Notes: generated by a model not told the origin, from the sequence alone. Shown: positions 37,101-52,100, numbered from the stretch's first letter. The stretch is DNA of 64,000 nt from Glossina fuscipes (GCF_014805625.2 NW_023998564.1:1620171-1684170), one strand, 5' to 3'. Numbers and translations are program-made.

Positions 37101-40100
37101 CTTAAACACTATAATATATTATATTATATATTAATATAATATATTATATTAATATCGTCAATCAAAATATAGATCAGACGGTCGGAGATTGTAATAAACT
37201 CACGGCTCATTGTACAGCTAACTAACTAACCAGTTCGGTAGTAATGTGGTATATAGTAGAGCGGATAGCGGTCCACTAACGCTTCTTTAGCTGCTTCATC
37301 TTCCGCGGGCATATCTTTACAGAATTCATCGAAATATTCAGTACTGGCCGGGTCAGATTTGGTGTTAAATAAGCGCTCGTTTTGGCGAATGTACTCATCA
37401 TATAATTCCTGCCACAGAAATTGTTCGTAACGTTTATTACGAGTTTTTTGTTTCAATAACTATCGGAAATTTTTACTGAAATATTCCATTTTAAATAAAT
37501 GAAGAATTTATACTGAATACCCATAGAAAAGCATTCGAATTTCTATTTTGAATGTGCCCCCTTTTGTTAGCAAATCTAAAATTTATATAGAAGAATATTT
37601 AATATATATTTGAATAGCATTTCATTGGTACTATTTGTAAACATAAGATGTGTCCTTATGTGAAAAATAAACACAAACTATTTTACAACAAGCGTTTGCT
37701 AATCATACAAAACAATCACAAGACATAGACCAAAAAATAATAATGTTCAAAATGTAGACATTTTACGTGGCAAGTTCGCCTTTCTGTTCCAAAAAGTTCG
37801 CCTCCCGATTGTCTAGCAAAGCGGCAAAGAAAAAATTAAAATAAAATAATACAATGTATTACCAGCGCTATTATTTTATGTTGATATGTTGATATAACCG
37901 ATAAGCAACCGGGTAACAACTGTTTTAACCCGTCCCAGTTGTATGATCAGGTATAGCCGCATGTTTCTATAGAGCTGATATGAATAATCGATTGCGAAGC
38001 GCATTAGAAGACTCAATGAGACAATCCGATAAAACCGATCTTGATGCTTGGAATCATATACAAAGTTAAATGATGTGTTGTGGAATTGATAACCCCTCCG
38101 ATTGGCGACTAAGTTTAAATAAGACTTTACCGGGCAGTTACTGTCGTCCTCCATACATTGAGGAAAAAGTAGGACACTGTTTCGACTCACTAGCTTTGGG
38201 TAAAGACAAATATTTCCAAGTCTAAAACTAAATAATATGTCAAAGTGGTAATGTGGCTGTTTCCCTCAAGAAATACGCGTGCAAAAAACCCTTATGGAGA
38301 CAAAGGGACGCACGAAACTTACTTGTAGGATGAACCGATCTTATGCCCTAGCCCACTCTATACTTGGTCCTACGATTAGTCTACTTCGTCCCATAATTTT
38401 GAATCTGAATCGAAGTAAGCAAGAGAAGGGAATTTTTACTTTCACTAAACAGATACGCATCACTTAGTCTACCGACAATTCGTTTTGTGCGCTGAACTTT
38501 TAATTGAACTGTCATAATCTCGAAAACGAAGTGAACAAGCGCACATTTGTTAAGTGATGTTTTGGGAATTCTGATAGGGCAATAGTGAAAAGACGGCAGC
38601 TGAAAAAGTGTATGGAATGTATAGTGATGGTCTAATAAATGATCGGGCAGTTAGAAATCATTCCAACAAATATCGTTTTGGAAAGACAACTTTAAACATC
38701 CTTACAGTTTTAATGATCAATTTTTAAAGGCAAAACTGGAGCAAAAGCTATGTCAATCAACAAGAGATATAACAGAAAGGTTGAGTACATCATTATCCAC
38801 AGTTTGCCATTAAATTATATTTCGTTAGCAAGTTAAAAAGTGGAAGGCACCTACCTGATGAAAACTTTAGCAAGCCATCAAAAACCCCCAATAAGGTTAT
38901 GGTTATGGATAGGGTTGTTATAAGGCATCCTATCCATCATGGACCGTTTGGGAAAAAGAAAAACTGTATACAATATGTGGAGCTCGGGATTCAATTGAAA
39001 AGAGGAATCGCTCAAATGACGAAGAAAACAGTGCTCTTTCATAAACGCAATATACCGTATCAAAAGCCTACAACTACAATAACAAAATTTAATACAAAAC
39101 TTAAATTGCTGCTGCACCAACAATATTCCACAGATCTAGAACCGTGCGAATGTCTATCTGTCTACAAATCTTTAAAAGATGCTTCTGGGAAAAAACTTGA
39201 GTTAAATGATATGAGCATTAGGGAACTTAAGCGCATTTTTAAGGTCTTGTTAAATTTTTCTAAGAAAAAAAGGTCAGGTCGATTTGGATTAGTTGTATCT
39301 TTTGGAAGGAAACCCTGCTGATGAATTTTGAATTGAGTTTTGTAAAAAAAATAGAAATATTTCTTGCACCCTGCACCATTTGAGGCACGAAGAATTTATG
39401 CAGAAAGACTCGAAGTCGGCTTATCTATCATTATACCTATTCATTTAGCATCTAAAGTGTTTCTCACTTTTTCTGTCCGTCTGTCCGTCTGGCATTCTTA
39501 GGTTCAGCCTAAGATATTTGGCATATTTTGATGAAATTTTGGCATACCGACTTGTTTTGATCCTAAGACAATTGGATTGGGCCACTTTTGCGACTTCTTC
39601 CCATATCATACCTTATTTTGAAAAGTCGTTATATGGTGGGTGATAATGTAAGTTGAAGTGATATAGGGTATGTAATGGTGAGCACTGTCACACTATAGTG
39701 TTTTTACTTATTTTACTTAGTTCCAGAAACTGAAAGTATATTAAATTTATGAATATTTCCTTGTGTACGTGAACACATGAATGGGCGAAAGTACGAATTG
39801 ATGTTAAACATTTGTGATGCGCAGTTCCGCTTTAAGCCAGCTATAGTTAAGCTGTGACGTCAATGTAATGCCGTTAGTTGTGAGGTATACCCACATTTAT
39901 ATCACTTCTTAGGACAAGTTATCTATATACAGACAAAAAGTTCACATGTTATCATCATAAAGTTTCATGACCCAAATTTAGGAGGACGGTTTAAGTAGAT
40001 CAAAGAAAGTGATAAAAATAAACGAAGGAAATAAGAGCAATGGGGAGAAGAAAGACATGCTACGGCTAAATATAGAGATTGTCTTAAATTTTTCCCTTTT

Positions 40101-43100
40101 TCTTTTTGGAAAAAAAACCAAAAAAAAGTTGGCTGAGCTTACACACAACAACAAACCAATATAAAGTTTCTTTAAATGTTATGAAATGCTTATGTTTTTA
40201 TTGTAAACTAAAAACTCATGAATCAATAACGATATGAACTAATCGTCGCCAATGCTTTAACGTTTATAAACTGCAATTACTGCGAGTTTATCACATCCTA
40301 GAGAGAATCGTCAAACAAACAAAGTTTTGTATTTCCAAACACATAAATTTAAAGTAACATGAAATGTAATCAATTCGCAAACACACTGCACACACACACA
40401 CACACACTGTTCATAGTCGCATGTGTGCAAGCTGGGGCCTACCACACAAATAGTACGGAGATTGTATAAAACCGCAATAATGGAAGCAACCAACCATAAA
40501 ACATTTTCTGTAATATTTAGTTTGATTAAATCGAACAAAAATGTAATTTATATTTAAGTATATATATAACCGGTCACAAAAAAAAAAAAACCAGAGACGT
40601 TGACACACATGAAAAAGGTTTGGAATAGTACCGATAAAAAAATTTCAATAGCTTTCAATAGCGTTTCTATCGTCACTTTTCATGGCTGTAAGTGTCACAT
40701 TGTTGAAATAAAATCAAGCCTTCACTAGTTTTAAAATGCCATTTTCCATGTGTTTATTTATAAGGTGTATTGAGCCGTTGGACACATTCATCATTAAAAG
40801 TGTTATACAATTTTTTTCTGTTTAAATAAGAAAGCAAGTTCTATTTACTTTCCAATGAATTTATCATAAGGTCGATGGTAGTCGTTTTTGCATCGAGCTA
40901 TTAAGTTGCGAACAATAAACATTTATGCCGGCTGCGGCGATTCCATACTATAGAGCATGAACGTTTTATTCTTTTACTTCTTCTTTCTTTTTAGGATAGT
41001 GATGATGGGTATAAAGCATTCGACCCCGACCGAATTTAACTTTCTTACTATAACAGACATTAGAGAGACAGGCGGATGATGCTTACATCGATTTAGAATT
41101 TTACTTTATGAAGTCTCTGATGCTTCCTTCTGAGCGTTGCAAACGTTTTGACAAAATGAATATACGCCTAATCCTTCGGTGATGGGTATAAAAAGAGGGG
41201 ATTGTTTAATAGAATTGATAATAATATCTTACAACTAATTAATGCTGCGATCTGATGAGGACTATCATTATTAAGTTGACCAGAAAGTTCTGTCGTATTA
41301 TATATAAAACATTTGAATTTGTTCCTCCTCAGATGGATGCTGAATTTCTTTGTACGAAGTCAGTGTTCGCTACTTCAAATATCATTGCAATGAAGTTCGC
41401 GTTGGTCTTAGCTATAATGAAGCTCGCTCAGCCCGTAAAGGCATGTCACTTACCGATCGGAGAGCACACCCACGAGGCCACGACTACCTCTCCGTCTCTT
41501 TCCGTTTCTTCATTCCTTTTTGACCGTTTCCGCTTTAACGTGAGTGGTTCTACACATTGAAAAAAAACAGGATGTGGGTTATTCTTCAACATGGTCCGCA
41601 AAATGTCCTTATTTTCCAGACCTACAATTTTCTTTGGGACAGAAATCAATGGAACGAAATTTAGCAAAGCATCTTTGCAAATCCGAACATTTACATCGTC
41701 ACTTCTCGACGTAACACATAAGAGTTTACAGGCAACCGACCTGTCGCTTCTTTTCAGAGCTCATACGAAATGCAATGTTCTTAATGCACTTTATTTACTC
41801 TGCACTTGACAACTAAATAATGAATCCACCTCCCACGGGGGTTACGCTAAATAATAAGACTCCAAATGGTTCATTCGACCTGCTTTCTCTTACCCTGTCA
41901 AATAAAGTTACCTGCAAGTAGTAAAATTGGAGAACACCTTTCCCCAACCTCTATGGTCAATTTCCGTAAATCAACCCTTCTCCTATATTAAAATTAAATT
42001 TGATATATAAATTTACAGATAACTTCTCATAAAAAGATTTTCATGAAAAGTAAGCCTTTATCCGACAGCAAGGATTAATTATAGCTGTTTTAGACACAGG
42101 CAGATGAAGAAATTATAGCTTTTGTTAGATCGGACAACGGAGATTTACTATTATCAACTGTTTGAAATGAGCTTTTGATGACGTGATAGTCCTGTTTAGA
42201 CAAGCTAGTGAGAGCATCGATAAATTTTGGCTTGAAGTTTTTTTTTCCGTACGATCGCATTGCTATGGAGTTCAAAATGATTTGAGTTTTGTGAACCTGA
42301 GAACTTGCAAGAATAGCATTGAACATTAATGTCTGTGCAGAGTGAAGTGGGCGTGCATTTCAGGAAGCAACGAAATACAAAAGAAAATTTATGCCGGGTT
42401 AGCCAAAAATTTTATAGTCCGAACTATTGCTAACTATATTTGCTGAATACAGTAGGGAGAAGTGCGCTGCGCGAAATAGTTGACAATGTTACTGTTTACG
42501 GAACACCTGCCTGAAGAACGCTTCCTCCCTATTTGCTGAGAATGGCTCTCCGGGAAGTTCCACGCCGGATGTAGTTACTCTTAAAACTTCAGGACGGTCA
42601 ATAATGAGACATTAGACGGCTGCGGCCCCCCTTAGTGCAAAGGGAATGAAATAGCTTTCATTCATTTTCTGATTCTGGCATCCTCGGGCGTAGCACGGCC
42701 ACCTAATCTGCGACGATTTCCCTGCCCATTGACGGGTAGAGATTAATTTGTAATTGGTCCACGGGACATCGAGAACCATCAAATTAAATTTTTATTTATT
42801 ATAGGCTTCCCTCTAAAACCACTACGCAAAGATTGATTGAGTATTCCCATGAAGATCACCAGAAATGATATTAATGCTTTGCAATGCAAAACTATTGGCT
42901 GATAGGGTATTTTTCCTCTCTAAATTTGGCTCAGTTATACCTTTTCTGCTTATTCTTCTCTGCGACTGTCTTTTCAATCAGCTTTTCTCAACCTATAGCA
43001 ATATCTAACAAAGGGGAGAGTATATTATATTGGCTTGGGGAAAAAGAAATCCATTATTTTTTCGGTGGATGGCTGCACTGATAGATTTCGCATAAAGTAT

Positions 43101-46100
43101 CGATCAAACAATTTCAGATTTATGCTCGTTGGAAAGGTGACATTTCGCAGTAAAAAAAATTCTTTTGCTGTTTTTTGTTTGGTGCATTCAGTTGTGCGTT
43201 ACAGCGTGTTAAAAATGGAAGTGAACAAAGAGAAAATTCGGTACATTTTACAGTTTTTCTTTGACAAAGGCGAAAATGCAAGCCAGGCGGCTAAAATTGT
43301 GAATGGTGTTTATGGTTCCGATACTGTAACAGCCAATTATGTGCAATTTTGTTTTCGTAGATTCCGTTCAGGAATTTTTGATGTTAAAGATGCACCTCGC
43401 ACAGGTAGGCCGGTCGTCAAAAATGTCGATAAAATCGGAGAAATGATCGAAGTTGACCGGCATGTTAGCAGTCGTAACATCGTCCAGGAGCTAAAAATCG
43501 ACCACAAAACAGTTTTAAACCATTTACACAAAGCTGGATTCAAAAAGAAGCTCGATGTTTGCGTGCCACACCAATTAACAGAAAAAAACATGATGGATCG
43601 AATTTCCATCTGCGAAGCCTTGGCCAAACGGAATGAGATAGACCCATTTCTTAAACGGATGGTGACTGGAGATGAGAAATGGATCACATACGATAACACT
43701 GTGCGAAAACGATCGTGGTCAAAGAGCGGTGAAGCACCTCAAACGGCCAGGAAAGTTTTGCTATGCATTTGGTGGGACTGGAAGGGGATTATTTATTATG
43801 AGTTGCTTCCATATGGCCAAACGCTAAATTCTGATCTCTACTGTCAACAACTGGACCGTTTGAAGATAGCGATTGACTAGAAACGGCCAGAATTGGCCAA
43901 CAGGAGAAGTGTCGTGTTCCACCAGGACAACGCTAGGCCACACACATCTACAGTGACTCGCCAGAAACTTCGGGAGCTTGGTTGGGAAGTTTTAATGCAT
44001 CCGCCATACAGTCCGGACTTGGCACCAAGCGATTATCATCTTTTTCTTGCATTGCAAAATTTCTTTAATGATAAAAAATTGGAATCTAGGGAGGATTGTG
44101 AAAATCGACTACTAGAGTTTTTTGCAAATAGAGACCAGAACTTCTATGAGAGAGGCATTTTGAAGTTACCTTTAAAATGGCAACAAATCATACGACAAAA
44201 CGGTGCATATTTGACCCAAATCGGACAATCCGAAGCATGTTAAATAAAGTCCTGAAGTTCATATAAAAATAATGGATTTCTTTTTCCCCAAACTAATATT
44301 ATATATAATTTCGTTTGTAAAACCTACGAACATGCATCAGCGACTTCGCAATATATATACATACCTGATCTAAAAGTTGTGATATAACCTGTTAATGGTC
44401 TAGCAAACAAGTTATAGGGGAAAAACTATAACTTGAAGTTCACAGCAAGTGTTAACTAAAACTTGCTATATATTTTTATAAGCGTCATTTACAATTCTAT
44501 TAGAAAAATGTTGATCCAGCTATAAACACGCCTATAGAGAAACAAAAATCTGCGATTTATTGCTTATTAAATACTTTGATGTAACACCAATTACAAATAT
44601 ATCTTAGGGCTTTTTAAACAATTAAAGCGGATATGCTGCCAGAGACGTCCTCTTATTTGGTCGTGCATTTTAGAATTATAAGACTGATATTGACCGCTTG
44701 CTCGGTCTTAACTGCAGTGAGTGCTCAGTCAGTGAAAACATTACACTTATTGACTTAGGCACACTTCCGCTAAGCCGCGTCCACTCTCACTTCCTTCGAC
44801 TTTTTCCTTCACCACTTCCTTCTGACCTAACCGTGTAATACATAAGAAGTACATCCCTTCAATGATTGGTTCAGCTAAATACCCACCAATGCAGAAGAAA
44901 CTACGGGAATCTCCAAAGACAACGATAATTTGTTTATATTTTCGTCTATGACTTCCGGTCTCTTTCCACTTTTTTCTGTAAGCCTAATGACAATAGATCA
45001 AGAGATATGTATTAAAGTGTATAAACACCGCACAGCTATCGCTGCCATATAGGGGATGAGATGACAAATTTTTAAGGTCTGTGATTAAATCTCCCGTTGA
45101 TGAGAGGGTATGCAAATTTTTCATTAAAACTCATCTACGCGCTACATCTTACGTGCATGTGTGAATTGTATGATTCACTAGAAATAACATTGAACGTCTG
45201 TGCTTACTAATAATTACTGATCGATTTTTACTAATTGCAATTACATTTCATTTCACGCTTATAACTGCGTGCAAGTTTAAAAAATTTCGCGGCTTCTATG
45301 TTCATCATGATAAAAGAAACAAACTAGTTTATCGACAATGTTTTCCTACCTTGAGCAAATGTTTCTCTATTGGTATGATTTGTGCACATATGTGCGTCAA
45401 AACTATGTAGTTTTCTCTAGCCAAAAACCAATAAATTTACTGATTTAAAAATATTACTTACTCTGAACTCATATGCAACTTGTTGTTACAATGCAATGTT
45501 TGCATTAATGAATGCTTTTGGTTTTCATTTATTTATTTTAAAAAGTATTCTGGGGATTAAGGTTTCAGTAGAAGTACTTTGTTCTTATGAAACATCACTA
45601 CGAACGAAAGTTTAATCTTGAAAGTACGAAGTTATTTTAACTGCGTTCTGAGAATCTTTGCTTTATGTTTCGGAAACAGTGTTCTGCGACACTCAGTACA
45701 AAACTTGAAGTTTTTCTTTTAACTTTGAAAATAATAATGAGTAAATTTAAATTCTGCAAAGGACTTTGACCAGAGGTCATAGCATGAAATTATGTAACTA
45801 TGTACGGATTTGGCGTTTATAAACTTCGTAGTCACGAAATAAGTAAAAATGGAAATATTAGAACAACGGTCACAATATTTCCGACTAAGCTTACTGCATG
45901 AGAAAACATTTTCAGCACATAACCATAATAGAGCTATTAAGATCCGTTTGTTTTCTTAGGGTTTCAATAAATTTGCAGCCTTTTTATGAAAAAAAGTGGT
46001 TCCAAATCGATCATTCAAAATTCCATCTATCGTTTCTTAATTGATTCATTGATTTTCTTAAAAATTATTTTATCTTCAATATTTATTACATTCTTTTCAA

Positions 46101-49100
46101 AATATAATTACCTTTTGATTTTAAAAAGTGTTTGAGAAACATTGATGCTATATAATTTTTTAGCGAACGACTTGAAAACGATTTATGAGTTGTTATTGCT
46201 GTCTTATCTATTATATTATCAAAAAACATTGAAATTTTAACGATGTTTTGACTTCCTGAAATTTTAAGGCGCCAAAATTTTCCACCATCTTCGACGTTCT
46301 GTCGACCTTTTTTGAACTATTCGCACAAATAATAGATGGTCAGCCGCCAGTACACCACCGAAAAATCGGTTTTTTTTTTTCAGAATCTCAGGATTTTCCA
46401 GAAGCAAAATGTCATGCTGTGTGCAATTTTATAGTCCTCGAATCGCTAAATAATAGAAAAAATTAATAAAAAATGTATTGTGAGAAAAAAAATGTGTAGA
46501 ACACATGTCAAAATTTTACACCCGAAATTCAGTTTTTGAAATTCCGTTAAGTTAATTTTAACGTTTTCTATCAAAAAGAACCTTTTTTTTAGTCGAAAAT
46601 TGCACTTTTCCACTCAAACATCCGCCAATTAGATAAAAATCTTTGTTTTCAAAAAACCGTAGAAATAAGAACGAAGATTAAATAATTTGTTTTTTTTCCG
46701 AAGAGCTCCTTCAGCTAAAAGGTCTTCAAAGAGTAGCTGCGGTGCTGCTATTTTTCAGTAATATTTCATAAATTTTTTTTTTCTAATACTTCAACGTATG
46801 CTTAATAACCTCCTCAAATGAGCTTATTCCCGCACTTTTCCTTCCTTCCAAAAAAAAATGGCAAAGAAACTCGTTTTTTTATTCTGTTATATTGATCTAT
46901 CATTTCACACTAGAACTAGCGAATACGTTATTTTAACCTTTTTAATTTTCGATCTTCAAAAAAATGGTTATACCGCGTATAACATTCCAAAATTGTTTGG
47001 CGAGTCCAGATGACTATAATCAATTGTTGTCTACATGGTCTAGTTATCGAAATGCGGATGACAAAAGGGATTGCTTCGACACCCCATTTTTGTCGACTTG
47101 CTGCACTACTAAAAAAAAAAGAAAGATGAAATTTAACAATATCATTCTTTGATCGATTTAAGTTCCAAAATTAAAAAAATGATTGCGATCTTCGATAAAA
47201 GGTTGTAGACGAAAATATAGATAGATTTTCAAAGTTGATTCTGACGACATATGAATTCGTTTAATTCTTTTCATTGTTTTACATCTCTATCGTGAGTAAT
47301 CGATTTAATCAGTAGTAATTAATGTCGAAAGAAGACGCTTACACCCAAATTTTTTCTATACCATACACTGCTTGTAGCGCAACGGTATATTAGGCAACGG
47401 TATACTAACACCCAGGGAGATTTGAGGTAGACCAGCCTGAATTTGTCTGGCCGCCCGTCCGTCCTGTGGGCTTGTCCGTCTTCTATGCTTGTGTTCGACC
47501 TACAGCTGAGATTGATTTAATGCAATTCGGTACATTGACGCGTTTTGGACCAAGAACAAACGCTAACAAAAATGGTTGCGATGGAACGTTTTTTTTCGAG
47601 CACTTCTTATATAATGCCCTATATTGAAAAGTTGTTATGTAGTAAGAATAACTGTGTTAAGTGACGTAAGGTGGGGCTATTTGATGGCGGTTCATTGCCC
47701 ACTGTAATTTTTTATATTTTGGTTCTCTTATATCTTATTTTCCTCTTTTTTTTTGGTAGATCGTTAACTTACCAGCTACCTTTGAAATAGTCACGTATAC
47801 CTATACGTATGTCATTTTTTAATCGCATTATTGGAAGGTCTGTAGACGTGAGGCTAAATCTAATTAAGAGTCTTAAGGAATAATAAACAATGTGATAGAA
47901 TAGACAAATTATCAGTTTTGTTCTTATAGAATCAACCGACTGTCAAAAAAGTGCGAGGAATCGTTTTAATTCAAAAACGCGTTTTGGTTAATTATTAAAA
48001 TTTATGTGGTTCTTCGCTTTCCTTTAAGTTTTTTTTATAGTTACCTTTAATGTACCCTTCGAGCCTTTAGAAAATGCTTAGAGGTATAACATATATCTAC
48101 CAAACAAATTATCCGTTACATTTCTCCGAAGAAATTTCTTTTATCGTACCATTTGCATCAATCGACTTACAAGCAGCGATAAGGAGAAAGAAAGGTTATA
48201 TGTAGCCATAGACCACCATTTATGCCATTAGTCCAGTATTTTTGATTTGTATTTGCTGAGGAACTACTGTAACAGAATTAAAAGAAATTAATTAATTCCT
48301 TGAAGGAGCTTTGTTTTGAAGTATCAAAAAAAAAAAAAATAATGACAAAAATAAAGCAATTAATCTCTTCATTAGATTTATTATGGCCTCAAACGCTTAA
48401 AAGCGGTTTTCTAACACAATTGTTTTGATCAGGATTTTTAACTATTTCGAGGCCCTCGTTGATTGTCTTGCCTTGATCAGCGTGAAATTCTGAAACGATT
48501 AAGCAGTGTCTGCCCGTCTGTGTGATGTGTGTTGGGACACTCTTGGAAGTTGTTGACTTCCCATTTGAAGTTTTTACACTCAAGTTGATATTGAAAATGG
48601 TCCGCAGTGGTTGAAGCAAAGCATAAACTGAACGCAACTCCGTTTCTCTAAACAAAAATTTGTGAGTTTTTGCTCATTACTTACTCAAAAATTATGAACG
48701 ATAGAAGACTTCAATTTTCTACATTTACTTTACGGAAAAGTGCACTATTTATGCGCATCATGACACGGAGGATTAATTTTTTCTTAATAATACCGTCGAT
48801 ATAGGTATCAAATGAAAGGACATGGAAGGTAGAATGTGACAAGCTAAGTGTACTTATTCTAAATTAATTATGGTGGACGTCACGATGTGGTAGATTTCAA
48901 CAATACCTTTTAGTGAGCTAAGGAGTGGAAGGTAAGCTTCACTCCATTCACTTTTTTATGACCATAAAAAATGGCATTGGGCGCTGAAGACTGTAATAGC
49001 GGTTGGTATGCAAAACTCGACCCCAAGCGAATATAACTTTCTTACTTGTTTTTGTTTACAGAACACAATTATTCTTAGCTTTTTCGAAAAAAGAAACTTT

Positions 49101-52100
49101 GTTTTTGTTGAACACAAAACTTTAGGCATACTCTTTATGCGATGGTAGTTTTATACAATTTTTATAGGCGTGGCATTCGATTTTATCCTATTTTCAAAAA
49201 AAAAAAATATTCTCTTTCCATATATATTCACAGAAATGGTTTGGTTGAAATGNNNNNNNNNNTTTTTTATATAAATGTATCAAAAATATAAATTCATCTC
49301 CCCTTGTACGTCTCCTGAATAGTTTTATACAATTTTTATAGGCGTGGCATTCATAGTAAGCTCAGGCACAGCTGTCAAAAATAGTTTTTACTGAAATCTC
49401 TAAAGCAGATCAGATTGATAGCATCATTCCTGGTTCTTCTTTGGCGACGCTATATAGAAACAAAACAATAGTAGTGATAAAAAAACATAAATATTTAAGC
49501 CTCTTGATTAGAGAGTAAGAGCTAAGAGAGTAAGCTCAGCAAAAAGAGAGTTCCACCGCGATTGCGCGAAAAAAGGCAAATTTAATGAAGGCAATCACTT
49601 AAATAAATAAATTCTATTTGTATTATGCTGCGAATAATTATCGTTTCAAATTTCTATCCTACAACAATGCAACAACAATCATTAAAATGTAATAATATTG
49701 AAAAATTCCATAAAGTGCCGCATAAAATCGAAAAATCAAAAAATGCGGCATATTATTCATTCATTACCGAGTATGAGAAAACATTTTTCGTTTAATCTCT
49801 TTACTCTGATGGTTTACGTTTTGTTTCTCGCTTTCAGGAACATTGTTTTCGGTTTACATTACATTAATTTTCGGTCGAGTAAAAAATTATGGGCAGTTAG
49901 TTATAAATAGTTATTGATCATAATCGTCATCATTGTCATGACGTTTTTGTTGTATTACTATTTTTTTTCACTTTGTGTTGTATTTATTCTTTTTGATATT
50001 TAGTAGGCTGCGTTGTAGCTGCGTTTGCTTGCTTGAATTGACGACGCCCGACCAAACAACCAATCAAATTTTCTTTTTGTGCTCACTTTTTAGGTGTTTT
50101 TGCCTTTGCTGGAAATAAAATCTACTTATTTACTTACGTTCGTTTATTCACATTCGAATAAGGTTTGACTGTTTGTTTCATTCATTTCGAAATTATTCTC
50201 AGCATTTTTTTAGGGCCTGCATAAGAAATGTACAACAAAGTCAATTTTACTCTCAGAAATAAGAAAATATTCTCGCAAATTCAAAAAGCCATTCAACGAT
50301 TAGAGAATAAGGAAATTTTATTCTCGCAAAAAAGAAAAGAGTAAAATGTTTTAATTTCCACTCTTTTCCCGAAGTAAATATAAAAATAATTCATTGTTCA
50401 ACCAACATCATCTGTAAGCACGCAAAATAATCATAGTGAAATAATAAATGATAAAGAGATTTTCTGAATTTCAAGTAATCGAGAAAAGCAGAGTGCGGTT
50501 TTTTTAATTTTAAATTAAAGTTAAAATATACTAGATAATGTGCATACTTAACTAATTAAAGCGTGAAACGACAAGAAAAGTCTACCAAAAATACATAAAG
50601 AAACGTTAATCAGTACAATATAACATTATTGTTGCTTCATTTTTCTTTTTCACAAAAACAAGTTTAAAGAAAATGTAAATATTCTGTAGAAATTGTCGAA
50701 ACAGTGCGCTTTGATAGCAAATAATCTAAAAGGGGGCAGTACGCAGTGTTTTTAAATTAATATTTTAATGAATATATTCAATGATTGGGAAAAAAAGGGG
50801 CGAAGAAAGTAAAATTTCAAAATATACAAAATTCAAAAAATTAATGCTTTATATACGGGTGCCAATAAACGAGTTTAGATATTTATGGAACGTGAAATTA
50901 TGCTAAAAATATTCATAAGCAAGCTGAAAAATAAATGCAAAAATATTATTTAAAAAAAGCAAAAGAAAAAAACCTTATTTTTTTATATCTACAATAAAAA
51001 CAAATATTGTGAATAAAAGAGCTTCAGGCAGGCATGCACTGATTAGTGTGTTATATGTGTGTTTTACGATGTTTTTGAGAGAAAATCAATATTTTTAAAA
51101 ATAGACTGGAAATAGAATCGCTTGTATATTCAAGAAATGTCAATACAGCCAACAAATCTTAAGAAAATCTGGAAGTGATTGCTCGGAATAGTTTGAGGAT
51201 AATACGCCGTGTCGTTCAAGAGCAAGCAAGAAAAGAAATCATCGTTATATACTAAATAAACAAATAAATGTACAAACATATATCATATATGTATATCATT
51301 TCTAATTAACATATTATTTACTAAAAAATTTCCAATACAATCAAGTCTCTCCGCCTATTGCACTAAAACTTTGCTTACAAAATATACATCCATAAACTCA
51401 AAAAAAAAACAAAAAAGCATGACCATGCTTGAAGGCATGACTTCAATAGATTTAGGTTCCACTCCTATAGAGGAAACAACCCAGGATATAACCGATGCTG
51501 TGCCAGATGAGTTAACGGAATCTCCCGAAGAGAGGTCAGTTTTTTACATATTTGCACTAATCACAACAGCGTATGGGCTTTTCATTAAAGTTAGATAGGA
51601 AAGGGATTTAAGAAATATTAAATATAATAAGAGACATAAAGTTCATCTACATCAATTAAATGAGGAAAAAGGGATAACGAAGCGAATAATCTGAAAATGA
51701 AAGGGATAAAACGATGAATTCAATAAACCAAAGCGAATGAAGTGAGCTAAGTGCATGAAATAATGAAATCGAGTAAAGCAATTGAAGTGAAAAATATTGA
51801 ATGAAATAAATAAAGTAAACAAATTGAATGCGTATTTGGGAATGTATGTGTTATACAACTACAATAATATGTAAAAAGCACGCCCTATTTAATATAAGTT
51901 ATCTTCCCTGTTTCTGCTACATAACCCTTATATTCACCCTCTACGTATATTTTCTATGCTCTTCCTTGTATTGATTTTACTATTCTTAGCTTTGTGTTCC
52001 AGTTATGTTTTTCTTTTTCTTCATGCGCTCTGGTTCTCATTGACATACCGAAAATAATGATGTCATTCGGAAATTCACTACCTACCCGCGTTATCGCTTA

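Noticed and set aside
38899..39321. 140-codon ORF as a novel protein
   Set aside because: Its content lines up in order with the C-terminal half of mariner transposase, with lost catalytic residues.
42500..42770. GC-richer island as an exon or rDNA piece
   Set aside because: No open frame of useful length and no rRNA motif recognised; left unannotated.
46964..47152. 62-codon ORF as part of an ACE-like gene
   Set aside because: Only a vague resemblance; no cysteine or tryptophan pattern of the family could be aligned.
48389..48655. 88-codon ORF on the - strand
   Set aside because: It lies in a decayed family A repeat; similar frames appear wherever the repeat does.
51419..51534. Cassette exon of Gdap2 between exons 8 and 9
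   Set aside because: No acceptor with a pyrimidine tract lies before it and it begins with its own ATG; both it and exon 8 end in the same phase, so it replaces the upstream exons rather than adding to them.
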